Below, in pieces: positions 36,401 to 44,535 of a stretch of DNA of 64,000 nucleotides (the first letter of the stretch is position 1; each line of letters begins with the position of its first letter). Source of the DNA: Alkalimarinus sediminis (GTDB lineage Bacteria > Pseudomonadota > Gammaproteobacteria > Pseudomonadales > Oleiphilaceae); NCBI RefSeq assembly GCF_026427595.1, contig NZ_CP101527.1, positions 2,203,501 to 2,267,500 of the forward strand. Direction: 5' to 3'. The notes under the pieces are model-generated. The model ran no database searches and was not told the origin of the DNA. It worked only from the letters and a program-made list of their open reading frames with translations. The translations under genes and the position numbers were made by a program.

Positions 36401-38047
36401 CTCGGTTAAGTTAGACAGTATTGTTTCGTAAAGCGAATCGAACCGGATGAGCTGTTTACAATGCTCAATAGTAACCGGTTTAAAACGGCTGTCTTGAATA
36501 AGGTCTAGAAAACTTAACTGCTCATTTGCAAGTACATTGCAATCCACTTCGTTTTGCAGATTTTCGAGGTTTTCGATTAGTGCGGCTAAATGATGTGGTG
36601 CCTCTTGCTGCCAACCGTTATAGAGATAAAATGCGATCTCTGCAGAGAGTTCATGTAGTGCTTTTTCGAAATTACCTTTCGGATTACCCAAAAACAGTGA
36701 TGCTATATAACCGCGCTCGTCACCTCGGTGCTGTTCACTCTCTCGATAGCGAGTCCAACTCTTGAATAGACCGTCTTCATAGATCAACTTATCACTGCGT
36801 TTCAGCCACTCTTTAAAACGCGCACTGCTCAGTATTTGCTGCTGTTCGTCTGGTGAGATAGGTAATTCACCCAGATCCGTCGTACTCGCTTCAAGCTGCA
36901 CTGACTGAGTTTTTAATCGAGATCTCAATTTAATTGAACGAAGAGCTCCATAAGCAAAACCAAAAATAGAAGGAAAGCCCCTTACATCTAGGGGTACCAG
37001 TCGCTTACCTTGCAACTCTTCTTTACCTGCAGATATCAAACGGCTGACATCTATATAGTGCTGACTTAGGGGTGTTATCTTTTTAATAATATCCCGAGAC
37101 TGATGTTCGATTTGTGCTAATGACGTCACAATAGCGGCGATAAGGCGTTCGCTATTTTGCACACCCTCCAACGGCGAGTAATCAATCACGCCATCAATGA
37201 TGCCTTCTTGAAACAACTCTGGTGCCGAAACCCCCACCAAACGAGCACAAGTCTGCCAATCTAGCTTTTGTTTGCGGGCAATAGAGGCTAGCCCTTTGGG
37301 TTGGATCGTGCTGAATATTCCATCTCTGACCGACAACAACAAATTGGTAGCGGCTAATGGTATAGCCCCCCCAGAATAACCAAAGCCCCAGACAATTCCT
37401 ACAGTTGGCACCTTGAGGTCTGCCATGGTGGCGATTAATTCAGAAATACTATGTGCCTGATTGCGCTGGTTGGCGTATGCACCTGCATCTGCCCCTGGGG
37501 TATCGATAAAGGTTACAATTGGGGTCTGTCTTCGCTCAAGTTCTCTGACCCATCGTCCAGCCTTGCGATGATGTTTGGGTTTCCATACTCCGTTATTAAC
37601 TTGTCGATTCTGAGCAACGACTCCCAGTCGAACTGAGTGTCCTGCGTGATTCAGTTCAATTTCTGCAATATATAACGGGCCCTCTTTTGCTTCAAAGATG
37701 ATCCGGTCAGATATTTCAGTGATTAGCTTAATAATTGAGCTTCTGTCACCACTTTCAGCAGGGATTAATACTTGTTGTTGATATGCATCACCCGATGTTT
37801 GGCGCAGGGCATTGGCTTGGCGTACCAAGTCATCTCCAGATACAAACGTACCCTCTGCAAGCACACTGTGGCTGATATCATATTGATTTAAGCGCTTCGC
37901 ATTGTCACGAACAGCTACATTGGCACTGCCATTCTGCTGCGCCTCTATCCTTATTTGTTCAGTTTGTCTTGAGTAGTCCTCAAGACTTAACAACAAAGCT
38001 GCAGCTGACTCTTTTTCTAGGCTTTTATTACGCTGTACTTCACTCAT
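33470..38047 (-). CDS. single-chain acyl-CoA carboxylase, CT-alpha/CT-beta/BC/BCCP fusion
   Basis: About 1525 residues. In order: an AccA-like carboxyltransferase half at about 95-315 (TPGADAGAYANQRNQ, GFGYSGGAIPLA); a helical linker at about 320-700 without a known fold; an AccD-like half at about 720-910 (ISSGGMQTKEG, FGYGDCTGGAQAS) lacking the bacterial zinc finger; a biotin carboxylase at about 948-1400 (AAHGGGGKGIVVV, EMNTRLQVEHPVTE); and a biotinyl domain at about 1435-1525 with LLEAMKMF (Lys about 1472). All activities of acetyl-CoA carboxylase are present, giving malonyl-CoA, or another acyl-malonyl product. The start is ATG 38047 with GGAG 8 nt upstream; GTG 38056 would abut that site. 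It follows fabV by 5 bp. Substrate is inferred from fab neighbours. Confidence 0.9.
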   Translation of the reverse strand: MSEVQRNKSLEKESAAALLLSLEDYSRQTEQIRIEAQQNGSANVAVRDNAKRLNQYDISHSVLAEGTFVSGDDLVRQANALRQTSGDAYQQQVLIPAESGDRSSIIKLITEISDRIIFEAKEGPLYIAEIELNHAGHSVRLGVVAQNRQVNNGVWKPKHHRKAGRWVRELERRQTPIVTFIDTPGADAGAYANQRNQAHSISELIATMADLKVPTVGIVWGFGYSGGAIPLAATNLLLSVRDGIFSTIQPKGLASIARKQKLDWQTCARLVGVSAPELFQEGIIDGVIDYSPLEGVQNSERLIAAIVTSLAQIEHQSRDIIKKITPLSQHYIDVSRLISAGKEELQGKRLVPLDVRGFPSIFGFAYGALRSIKLRSRLKTQSVQLEASTTDLGELPISPDEQQQILSSARFKEWLKRSDKLIYEDGLFKSWTRYRESEQHRGDERGYIASLFLGNPKGNFEKALHELSAEIAFYLYNGWQQEAPHHLAALIENLENLQNEVDCNVLANEQLSFLDLIQDSRFKPVTIEHCKQLIRFDSLYETILSNLTEIVSEFSDNKKISESLLQSMLQQSGIENDEQAGSFSGWLMRIRNTSNFGNFLRTAEQWKKVQHPRSSDVVFVVASYFFEKLYPELFECQKEKKSFSGQFNPVFIGRRKDFWNRLNQAIKDLRIQSILNDIKPGDSFSPEDLIDALFQDFMELDSRITTANPKHFPGFGEAIIRQQLKSKSASGLITGVAEFEVGDDLEPVGLFVSNHAFQAGAFDMSSAERFCRLLAYCGEYSIPVVGFISSGGMQTKEGASALFSMAVVNDQINRFVSDLGLPILMFGYGDCTGGAQASLVTHPLVETYYFSGTNMPFAGRIVVPEYLPVTATLANYLVSEPNSMQGLVKHPMVEGLDERLTAIDPAITSAGMTVSDLISRWLTHKDIPGRKDEFKKKSAVQKFGPYQKVLVHARGCTAVKLIREAHAMNLDVVLVQSDPDMESVAADMLKDGDNLVCLGGYTSDESYLNGDSVLRIAEMYGAEALHPGIGFLSENSQFAHQCLSQGLNFIGPSPESMEAMGDKSKAIHTSIELGVPVVPGSHGLLKNLAHAEQVAEEIGFPIILKAAHGGGGKGIVVVEKAEQLKELFYMIKAEARNSFGSADIYLERLVTRFRHIEVQLLRDRFGCTRILGLRDCSVQRNKQKIIEESVSTALPAAQEKIAKDSAYKLAEACGYHGAGTVEFIYDLDRESLYFMEMNTRLQVEHPVTELVSGIDIVREQYRIAMGKSIDEMELKENGYAIEVRINAESVSVDQGELKVVPTPGMVNKCLFPKVDGVTHIVTVDDGKAIPPFYDNLIAQVIVHADTREAATEKMFDYLSQVIIEGVDTNIPLLQIILKDPVFLSGDYDTGYLLDLVARDPAELSSLQDKVSASEAASTEDFSIVVDGSDELKVLAPSTSIMYRSPSPDQPSYIEEGDEVTVEQTLCLLEAMKMFQPLSLASFNKGGVDIYPADQKYKITHIKGVAGQQVNRGDLLFVIKPVKVKA

Positions 38048-38052
38048 ACTTT

Positions 38053-39255
38053 TCACTCCGACAACGCAGTGTCTATGTTCACCTCATAATCGATATCCTG
38101 AAAACCAAACCCAAACAGCTTTAAAAAGTCACTTTTATAGCCATCAAAGTCTGAAAGCTGTCGTAGGTTTTCATTGCTGATACGCTCCCATCGACGCTTC
38201 ACCTCAGATTGAACCTCTTCAGCTAGCTCATATTCGTCGACTCTTAAACGTCCAGCACTATCTATTTGGCAGTTATCTCCATAGAGACCCGTGGTTAAAA
38301 TTCTGCAAATCTGCTCTATACACCCCTCATGGGTGCCTTGCTCTTTCATGACTTGATAAAGCAACGAAATATACAGCGGCATTACCGGTATCGCGGCACT
38401 AGACTGCGTAACGAGTGCTTTCAGTACGCCAATATACGCGCTATTGCCGGCCGTCTGGCTTTTTGACGATCGGCTTCCGTCGTGTTGCAACAGAGTATTA
38501 ATTCTAGCAACGGTTTTATCAAGGTCTTTCTTTGCCTGTCCAATGGTAGCATCACCATATATTGGCCAGGTAAGTTGATCACCGATATAAGTATAGGCAA
38601 TTGTTTTACAGCCATCCGCTAGTACACCTGCGTTATGTAGCTGCTCTATCCATTGTAACCAGTCTTCTCCACCCATAACCTTTACGGTGGCATCAATTTC
38701 ATCTTGGTTAGCCTCTTGAAGCTCAACCGTTTTAATCTCACCTTTATCGGTGTCGATCGTTTTGCCCTCAAAGGGGGCTCCGATTGGCTTTAAGACAGAA
38801 CTATACCATTTATCTTCATGTGCGACATAACGCCTTGGAGCTGCGACGCTATAGACAACCAGATCAACCTGCTTAATGGTCTGTTTGATGGTTTCAATCA
38901 CCGTTTGTTTAGCGTCATCTTGAAAGGCATCTACATTCAAACTTTCTGCTATCAGACCTTTCTCTTTTGCCAGTTTTTCAAATCGTTGGTTGTTATACCA
39001 GCCGGCGCCTGCTGTTTTGCGCTCAGTGGGCTCTCTATCAAAATGTACACCAACAGTATCAGCCCCACTCGCCATCGCAAGTGCAATCCGTGAGGCTAGC
39101 CCATAACCTGATGACGCTCCAATAACTAACGCCCGTTTAGGACCATTAATCGACTGCTTAGCAGCATACTCAACTTGTTGGTCTACATATGCGCTACAAC
39201 CACCAGGGTGAGCGTTAACGCAGATAAAACCTTTCACTTTAGGCTTAATAACCAT
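38053..39255 (-). CDS. fabV: trans-2-enoyl-ACP/CoA reductase FabV
   Basis: A 400-residue single-domain reductase completing each elongation round with NADH. The FabV active site Y-x8-K is at Y233 and K242 (PIYGDATIGQAKKDLD). The N-terminus IKPKVKGFICVNAHPGGC and RALVIGASSGYGLASR (nucleotide loop) are characteristic. FabV is the triclosan-resistant alternative to FabI. It lies 5 bp ahead of the fused carboxylase, so the two are translationally close; fabB is 143 bp upstream, a gap containing an 11-bp stem hairpin. Confidence 0.95.
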   Translation of the reverse strand: MVIKPKVKGFICVNAHPGGCSAYVDQQVEYAAKQSINGPKRALVIGASSGYGLASRIALAMASGADTVGVHFDREPTERKTAGAGWYNNQRFEKLAKEKGLIAESLNVDAFQDDAKQTVIETIKQTIKQVDLVVYSVAAPRRYVAHEDKWYSSVLKPIGAPFEGKTIDTDKGEIKTVELQEANQDEIDATVKVMGGEDWLQWIEQLHNAGVLADGCKTIAYTYIGDQLTWPIYGDATIGQAKKDLDKTVARINTLLQHDGSRSSKSQTAGNSAYIGVLKALVTQSSAAIPVMPLYISLLYQVMKEQGTHEGCIEQICRILTTGLYGDNCQIDSAGRLRVDEYELAEEVQSEVKRRWERISNENLRQLSDFDGYKSDFLKLFGFGFQDIDYEVNIDTALSE

Positions 39256-39287
39256 ATACCTTGCTCTCTGATAGTTAACAGGTACTC

Positions 39288-39323
39288 CATCAATAAGTTA
39301 AACCGTTTGACGACTTATTGATG
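39288..39323. other. 11-bp stem hairpin in the fabB-fabV gap
   Basis: CATCAATAAGT (39288-39298) and ACTTATTGATG (39313-39323) pair perfectly across 14 nt. It is 33 bp upstream of the fabV start on the minus strand. It may be an operator for a fabV promoter or an attenuator; nothing else shows which. Confidence 0.45.
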
Positions 39324-39398
39324 TTATCTATGTTTTACAGACGTTCATTACAACGAAGACGAAGATTGACAAAATCAAGCCACTCTTTCTCTTGTAAC

Positions 39399-40616
39399 CT
39401 ATGCGGGATACTTTGCCAAAATCAATGAGGCATTGGTTCCGCCAAATCCAAAACTGTTACTCATCACAACATTGACATCAGCTTTTTCTGTTTCCGCCAC
39501 AACCGGCACTGATGCGGTTTCATCTTCAGGATCTCTAAGGTTAGAAGTGCCGGCAATAAAGCCTTCTTGCATCATAATTAAACTATAAATCGCTTCATGC
39601 ACACCTGCTGCACCGAGCGAATGGCCACTCAGTGATTTAGTCGCACTTATTTTGGGGATCTGCTCGCCAAACACTGCTTTAATAGCCTTTAACTCTATCA
39701 GATCGCCCATCGGTGTACTTGTACCATGGGTGTTAATGTAGTCAATTTTACGATCACCTGCTTGGCTCTGAGCGAGCCTCATGCAACGCTCTGCCCCTTC
39801 GCCAGAGGGCTGAACCATATCTTGGCCATCAGATGTGGCAGCATAACCGACTATTTCACCATATATATGAGCGCCCCGCGCTATTGCGTGTTCTAACTCT
39901 TCTACCACCACAACCCCGGCGCCGCTCGCAATTACAAAACCATCTCGAGCTTTATCATAAGGACGTGATGCATACTCAGGCGTGTCATTATATTTAGTTG
40001 ATAAGGCTCCCATGGCATCAAACTGAAGAGCGAGAGTCCAGTGCGCATTATCTGCACCACCAGCAAACACTATATTCTGTTTACCGAGCTGGATTTGCTC
40101 TACCGCATTACCAATACAGTGTGCACTCGTTGCACAAGCAGAAGTCACCGAATAGTTAATACCACGAATACCAAAGGCCGTTGCCAATACTGACGACAAC
40201 GCACTATTCATACCTCTTGTTACTCTGTATGGTCCGACTTTTCGAACGCCACCTTTGCGAAATGTATCCACTGAATCAACAACATCTTCTGTAGAGGTTC
40301 CTCCTGTGCCCATGACCAAACCTGTTAGATCATTCTTTACTAAACTCTCATCAAGATTGGCATCTTTGATCGCAGACTCCATCGCAAGATAGCCATAGCC
40401 AGATGAGTCGGTCATAAAACGGTATAGTTTACGATCTATCAACTCTTTCGGGCAGAGTGATACTTGCCCACTAATCTGCGAGCGAAGCCCCTGTTCTGCG
40501 AATGTTTTATCAAACGCAATACCACTTTTTGCTTGCCTTAAAGACTCAGCAACCTCACAAATACTATTGCCTAAACTAGAGATAATCCCTACTCCGGTAA
40601 TAACGGCACGCTTCAT
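39399..40616 (-). CDS. fabB: 3-oxoacyl-ACP synthase I, FabB-type
   Basis: A 405-residue thiolase-fold condensing enzyme. Catalytic residues are C161 ([20 protein letters not shown]), H297 ([12 protein letters not shown]) and H332 ([12 protein letters not shown]), with K327. Long stretches match E. coli FabB, including EQIQLGKQ and [17 protein letters not shown]. It condenses malonyl-ACP with acyl-ACP, and with FabA allows unsaturated fatty acid synthesis. It lies between fabA and fabV in the same direction. A variant specialised for other substrates cannot be excluded. Confidence 0.94.
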   Translation of the reverse strand: MKRAVITGVGIISSLGNSICEVAESLRQAKSGIAFDKTFAEQGLRSQISGQVSLCPKELIDRKLYRFMTDSSGYGYLAMESAIKDANLDESLVKNDLTGLVMGTGGTSTEDVVDSVDTFRKGGVRKVGPYRVTRGMNSALSSVLATAFGIRGINYSVTSACATSAHCIGNAVEQIQLGKQNIVFAGGADNAHWTLALQFDAMGALSTKYNDTPEYASRPYDKARDGFVIASGAGVVVVEELEHAIARGAHIYGEIVGYAATSDGQDMVQPSGEGAERCMRLAQSQAGDRKIDYINTHGTSTPMGDLIELKAIKAVFGEQIPKISATKSLSGHSLGAAGVHEAIYSLIMMQEGFIAGTSNLRDPEDETASVPVVAETEKADVNVVMSNSFGFGGTNASLILAKYPA

Positions 40617-40755
40617 GTTTTATTCCCCAATATATGTACCCAATGAGACTATTGACGTTGTTATAAGCCCTACAAGTGTCTCTTACGCAGAAACAGCAAA
40701 CTATTGCTTTCACGAGAGATCATATTTACCTCTTTCATCAACCTTAATTAACGTA

Positions 40756-41274
40756 TTAACTCACTGTACTCATCCCTTCTGTTGGAATTAATCCGGTTCT
40801 GATATTTTCAGCACTATAGATCTCTGTACCATCAACATAGACAGACCCATCTGCGATGCCCATTACAATATCTTTTCGGAATATTCGACGAATATGAACG
40901 TGATATCGAACAGTAGATGCGTCTGGCAACACCTCCCCGAAAAAGCGTACACCGCCTATACCTAATGCTCTGCCCTTTCCTTCATAGCCGGCCCACGCCA
41001 GATAAAAGCCTAACCCTTGCCAGAGAGCATCAACCCCCAGACAACCTGGCATTACCGGATCTCCCGGAAAGTGGCACTTAAAGAACCAAAGGTCCGGCAG
41101 CACATCAAATTCGGCAATAATTTCGCCTCTATTATATTTTCCACCTGTTGAAGAAATGTGAACAATGCGGTCAATCATTCGCATTTGACCTTGAGGCAGC
41201 TGCATAGATGGTGGGTTGGCAACATTAAACATGGCATCTAATTCAGGTTGAGAATAGCTAGCTTGTTGTAGCAT
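40756..41274 (-). CDS. fabA: 3-hydroxyacyl-ACP dehydratase/isomerase FabA
   Basis: A 172-residue hotdog dehydratase that introduces the cis double bond at C10. Catalytic H68 and D82 are seen in WFFKCHFPGDPVMPGCLGVD. The sequence RALGIGGVRFFGEVLP is typical. It is the first gene of the minus-strand fatty-acid row, its ATG preceded by AGGA. The fabA-fabB pairing is standard in gammaproteobacteria; the added fabV, carboxylase and ACP are not. It is divergent from the PlsC-like gene across a 426-bp region with an 18-bp repeat array. Confidence 0.95.
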   Translation of the reverse strand: MLQQASYSQPELDAMFNVANPPSMQLPQGQMRMIDRIVHISSTGGKYNRGEIIAEFDVLPDLWFFKCHFPGDPVMPGCLGVDALWQGLGFYLAWAGYEGKGRALGIGGVRFFGEVLPDASTVRYHVHIRRIFRKDIVMGIADGSVYVDGTEIYSAENIRTGLIPTEGMSTVS

Positions 41275-41516
41275 GGCACACTGTCCTTATGGTTTAAGTG
41301 AACAAAGACTATAAACACACTTAATGTGTTATGTTTTCATGACGCTCACTATAGAGTGCTGTTACCCATTTCTCTTGACCTATTGTTCCATTCATTTGAC
41401 ATCTCGTATCAGCTAACACCAAAGTCTAATCTAGCAAATGGACTCAGAGGCTACTTTCCGATTATTATTGCAATAACCCAAAAGGCTATGCACATCAGGG
41501 TGAGCAATTGACCTTG

Positions 41517-41606
41517 TCGTAGATCTATAAATTATCGTGGATCTTTAATTTGTAGTGGATCTTAAATTTGTAGTAGATCTTTAATTTGTAGCGAGCCTTT
41601 AAAATG
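41517..41606. repeat. five 18-bp tandem units in the fabA/acyltransferase gap
   Basis: Units start at 41517, 41535, 41553, 41571 and 41589 and resemble TAGTAGATCTTTAATTTG. Four contain a GATC inside AGATCT or GGATCT. The array occupies the middle of the 41275-41724 non-coding region shared by two divergent promoters; the remainder of that gap shows nothing I recognise. Confidence 0.85.
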
Positions 41607-41724
41607 ACAATTGGTGAGTTCACCCCAGGTATGAACTATTTATTGAGAGCAATCTGATCACCGCTCACAATCAAACACCATTTTACTAACAACATAGACA
41701 TTGAGTTTGGACACTTCAGCAGTT

Positions 41725-42933
41725 ATGGACACGAAGCCCGATGAGATTTCGCTAGAATCAGATTTAATGCAGCCATGGTTGGATGAGTTTGATCAGATAA
41801 GAGCGTTTTTTGATGAAGAAGTTCACGCATCAGTATTGCGGTTATGTGCAGATGACTCATTTGTTCATTTATTAACAGCATTTTTCGCTCATGACCAATC
41901 GGGCATCAACACCGAAAATATTAATGCCACATTGCAACAAACTCTAAGCAACCTCAACCGAGCTCAAACCATTAAAGAGTTGCAGTTGTTGGTTAATGAA
42001 ATCGCGACTCCTATTATCAACAGTTCGATTTCCAAACTCAGCTTTAGCGGACTAGATCAGCTATCACCTGATCAGCACTATCTATTTATCTCAAATCATA
42101 GAGATATTCTGATGGATCCACTGCTACTAAACTTTTTGCTACATCACCACCAGCATAAAACGGCTCATTGCGCTATCGGTGATAACCTGCTGCAAAACAA
42201 CATTGCACTGGAGTTCGCACTACTCAACAAGTGCTTTAAGATAATGCGTTCGATTACGTCTCCCAGAGAGATGTTAAAAGCGATGAAGCTTCAGTCGGCC
42301 TATATTCGTCACCTGAGTTTCAACCGGACATCAAATATTTGGATTGCTCAAAAAGAAGGCCGTTCGAAAGATAACTTAGATAAAACAAACCCTGCACTTA
42401 TAAAAATGCTTGGGTTAGAAAAGCCAAAATCATACTCATTTGGTGAGTATATTGATCGACTCAACATCGTACCCGTTAGTTTCTCCTACGAGTGGGACCC
42501 CTGTGATGTTGACAAGGCTACTGAGCTAGAAATCACAAAACAACAAGGCCACTATAAAAAGCAAGCAATAGAAGATTTAACAGCAGTGAAAAAAGGGTTG
42601 TTTGGCTCCAAAGGGGCTGTTCATGTCCACTTTGACAGCGAGCTTCTAAACGGAAAAATAAAGGATTTAAAACATACAGAGATTGCCGACTCTATCGACC
42701 GTTCCATTGCCAAAAATAGATTGACCTTCGCTGTTAATCAGGCTGCTCAGTTAGCACTGTCCACTCAGTCCGATACTGCTTTTGCCAAGGTATTACCAAC
42801 ATCATCAAGTTTTTCAAAAGCGGAGATTGAACAAGCCTCGGCATTATTAGAGCATCGGTTACAAGAGTGCTCTCCTGAAGTCAGACAACGTGTGCTACTA
42901 AACTATGCAGCGCACTCACCCAACGATCATTAA
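41725..42933 (+). CDS. PlsC-like phospholipid acyltransferase
   Basis: About 402 residues from ATG 41725; TTG 41701 is in frame, neither has a clear ribosome site. Glycerolipid acyltransferase motifs: block I FISNHRDILMDP (H-x4-D catalytic pair), block III IWIAQKEGRSKD, and block IV NIVPVSFSYEWDP. The N-terminal 100 residues and the C-terminal 120 are not in the usual short PlsC, so it is a longer relative. It likely transfers acyl groups to a glycerophosphate or similar head. It is divergent from the fatty-acid cluster, making it a plausible consumer of that cluster's acyl-ACP. Confidence 0.8.
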   Translation: MDTKPDEISLESDLMQPWLDEFDQIRAFFDEEVHASVLRLCADDSFVHLLTAFFAHDQSGINTENINATLQQTLSNLNRAQTIKELQLLVNEIATPIINSSISKLSFSGLDQLSPDQHYLFISNHRDILMDPLLLNFLLHHHQHKTAHCAIGDNLLQNNIALEFALLNKCFKIMRSITSPREMLKAMKLQSAYIRHLSFNRTSNIWIAQKEGRSKDNLDKTNPALIKMLGLEKPKSYSFGEYIDRLNIVPVSFSYEWDPCDVDKATELEITKQQGHYKKQAIEDLTAVKKGLFGSKGAVHVHFDSELLNGKIKDLKHTEIADSIDRSIAKNRLTFAVNQAAQLALSTQSDTAFAKVLPTSSSFSKAEIEQASALLEHRLQECSPEVRQRVLLNYAAHSPNDH

Positions 42934-42971
42934 AGCTCAACGATGGTTAAACCTCAAAGATCATTACTTTG
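42921..42971. repeat. 17-bp tandem repeats over the acyltransferase stop codon
   Basis: CAACGATCATTAAAGCT (42921), CAACGATGGTTAAACCT (42938) and CAAAGATCATTACTTTG (42955). The first contains the TAA stop of the acyltransferase; the second and third overlap the 3' end of the convergent small gene. Confidence 0.75.
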
Positions 42972-43136
42972 GTTATCTTTAGGGGCACTAGCATTCTCGC
43001 TAGGCGGATTCACATAATAACGCTGTTGATCAATCTCTTTTACTTCTGGGTCTGTAATATCATGGCCCTTCTTGCCCCGTTTTAGCCAATAAACAAAGCC
43101 GGCACCTACGACTATCAACAATAACCATTTAAGCAT
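42954..43136 (-). CDS. small single-pass membrane protein
   Basis: 60 residues. One N-terminal transmembrane segment (MLKWLLLIVVGAGFVYWL) is followed by a Lys/Arg-rich cytoplasmic boundary KRGKKG and an acidic-polar tail with no known family. The ATG is preceded by GGAGG. It lies downstream of recA on the same strand, where many genomes have recX, but it is not a RecX homologue. Confidence 0.6.
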   Translation of the reverse strand: MLKWLLLIVVGAGFVYWLKRGKKGHDITDPEVKEIDQQRYYVNPPSENASAPKDNQSNDL

Positions 43137-43196
43137 ACTACCTCCTAACTGAATCGCTCAATTGAAACCATTAAATCTAAAGGTTAGCGTAAAACG

Positions 43197-43235
43197 AAAA
43201 ATGCGCTAAAGTCTTTTGGACTCAAGCGCATTTTA
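43197..43235 (-). terminator. recA terminator
   Basis: A stem of AAAATGCGCTAAAGTC with GACTCAAGCGCATTTT, two mismatches, loop TTTTG, followed on the minus strand by TTTTTCGTTTT. It lies 77 bp after the recA stop. Confidence 0.7.
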
Positions 43236-43311
43236 AGCAATATATAAAACAGTCGATATAGGTATTAGTAGCTAGACGGTTAAACGCCTAGATACTTGAA
43301 ATCAAACCTAA

Positions 43312-44349
43312 TTAGATCTCTATCTGCTCCATAGTCTCTTCTTTTTCTTCGGCTGTCACAGGCTTAGGCATCAACTGCTCTCGGATAAGGCCTTCGATTT
43401 CAGCCGCTACTTCTGGGTGCTCTTCTAAGTAGATAGCTGAGTTTGCTTTACCCTGACCTATCTTGTCACCTTTATAGGAGTACCATGCGCCTGCCTTATC
43501 GACCAAGCCACACTTGACACCCATATCGATCACCTCACCCATATGGTAAATACCTTTACCATACATAATTTGGAACTCAGCCTGCTTAAACGGAGGAGAC
43601 ACCTTATTCTTAACAACCTTTACGCGAGTTTCGTTACCAACAATCTCATCGCCAACTTTAACCGCTCCAGTACGACGAATATCTAAACGAACAGAGGAGT
43701 AGAATTTAAGCGCATTACCACCGGTTGTCGTTTCTGGGTTACCGAACATGACGCCAATTTTCATACGAATCTGGTTGATAAAGATGCATAGGCAATTTGC
43801 ATTTTTAATGTTACCGGTGATTTTACGCAGCGCTTGTGACATCAATCGTGCTTGCAGACCAACATGATGATCGCCCATCTCACCTTCAATTTCTGCCTTA
43901 GGCGTCAGTGCTGCTACAGAGTCAACAATAATCACTTCAACGGCACCAGAGCGAACCAACATATCAGCAATTTCAAGCGCCTGCTCACCGGTATCTGGTT
44001 GAGACACTAGCAACTCATCAACGTTTACGCCTAGTTTTTCTGCATAAACAGGATCAAGCGCATGCTCCGCATCGATAAATGCACAGGTTTTACCTTGCTT
44101 TTGCGCTTCTGCTACAACCTGTAAGGTTAAGGTGGTTTTACCAGAACTCTCAGGGCCATATATTTCAACAATACGCCCATAAGGAAGGCCACCAATACCC
44201 AACGCCACATCTAACCCCAAAGAGCCTGTAGAAACAGCAGGAATCGCTTCACGAGGTTGATCCCCCATTTTCATGACAGCACCTTTACCAAACTGTCGTT
44301 CAATTTGTGACAATGCTGCTGTAAGCGCCTTCTTTTTGTTATCGTCCAT
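43312..44349 (-). CDS. recA: recombinase RecA
   Basis: A 345-residue recombinase that forms filaments on single-stranded DNA, promotes strand exchange and triggers LexA cleavage. Walker A is in [16 protein letters not shown]; the MAW and L2 regions appear as [20 protein letters not shown] and [17 protein letters not shown]. It is full length with the usual acidic tail [12 protein letters not shown]. It is divergent from mutS across 186 bp and has a LexA-like box upstream. No recX follows. Confidence 0.99.
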   Translation of the reverse strand: MDDNKKKALTAALSQIERQFGKGAVMKMGDQPREAIPAVSTGSLGLDVALGIGGLPYGRIVEIYGPESSGKTTLTLQVVAEAQKQGKTCAFIDAEHALDPVYAEKLGVNVDELLVSQPDTGEQALEIADMLVRSGAVEVIIVDSVAALTPKAEIEGEMGDHHVGLQARLMSQALRKITGNIKNANCLCIFINQIRMKIGVMFGNPETTTGGNALKFYSSVRLDIRRTGAVKVGDEIVGNETRVKVVKNKVSPPFKQAEFQIMYGKGIYHMGEVIDMGVKCGLVDKAGAWYSYKGDKIGQGKANSAIYLEEHPEVAAEIEGLIREQLMPKPVTAEEKEETMEQIEI

Positions 44350-44381
44350 CGGAGACCTCTAAAAACTGTTTATATAAATAA

Positions 44382-44401
44382 TACTGTATATTTGGTCAGT
44401 A
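44382..44401 (-). promoter_or_regulatory. LexA (SOS) box of recA
   Basis: On the plus strand TACTGTATATTTGGTCAGTA: CTGT-N8-TCAG against the consensus CTGT-N8-ACAG, one mismatch, with the TA flanks kept. It ends 33 bp upstream of the recA start. Confidence 0.8.
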
Positions 44402-44535
44402 TTATTCCACACTTTTTTTTATCTGCAAAGTCTTTTAACTGAAGTTTAATTTATCCACCTTTCTTCTCTTTATATCTCTATGATTTCACGTAAAATTGTC
44501 GCTTGATTTTTTATACAGGGTAAAACGCTTACATC

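Noticed and set aside
33470-38056. Carboxylase start at GTG 38056 overlapping fabV
   Set aside because: The GGAG directly abuts that GTG; it is correctly spaced for the ATG at 38047.
41517-41606. CRISPR array
   Set aside because: Units are contiguous 18-mers without spacers and no cas genes are near.
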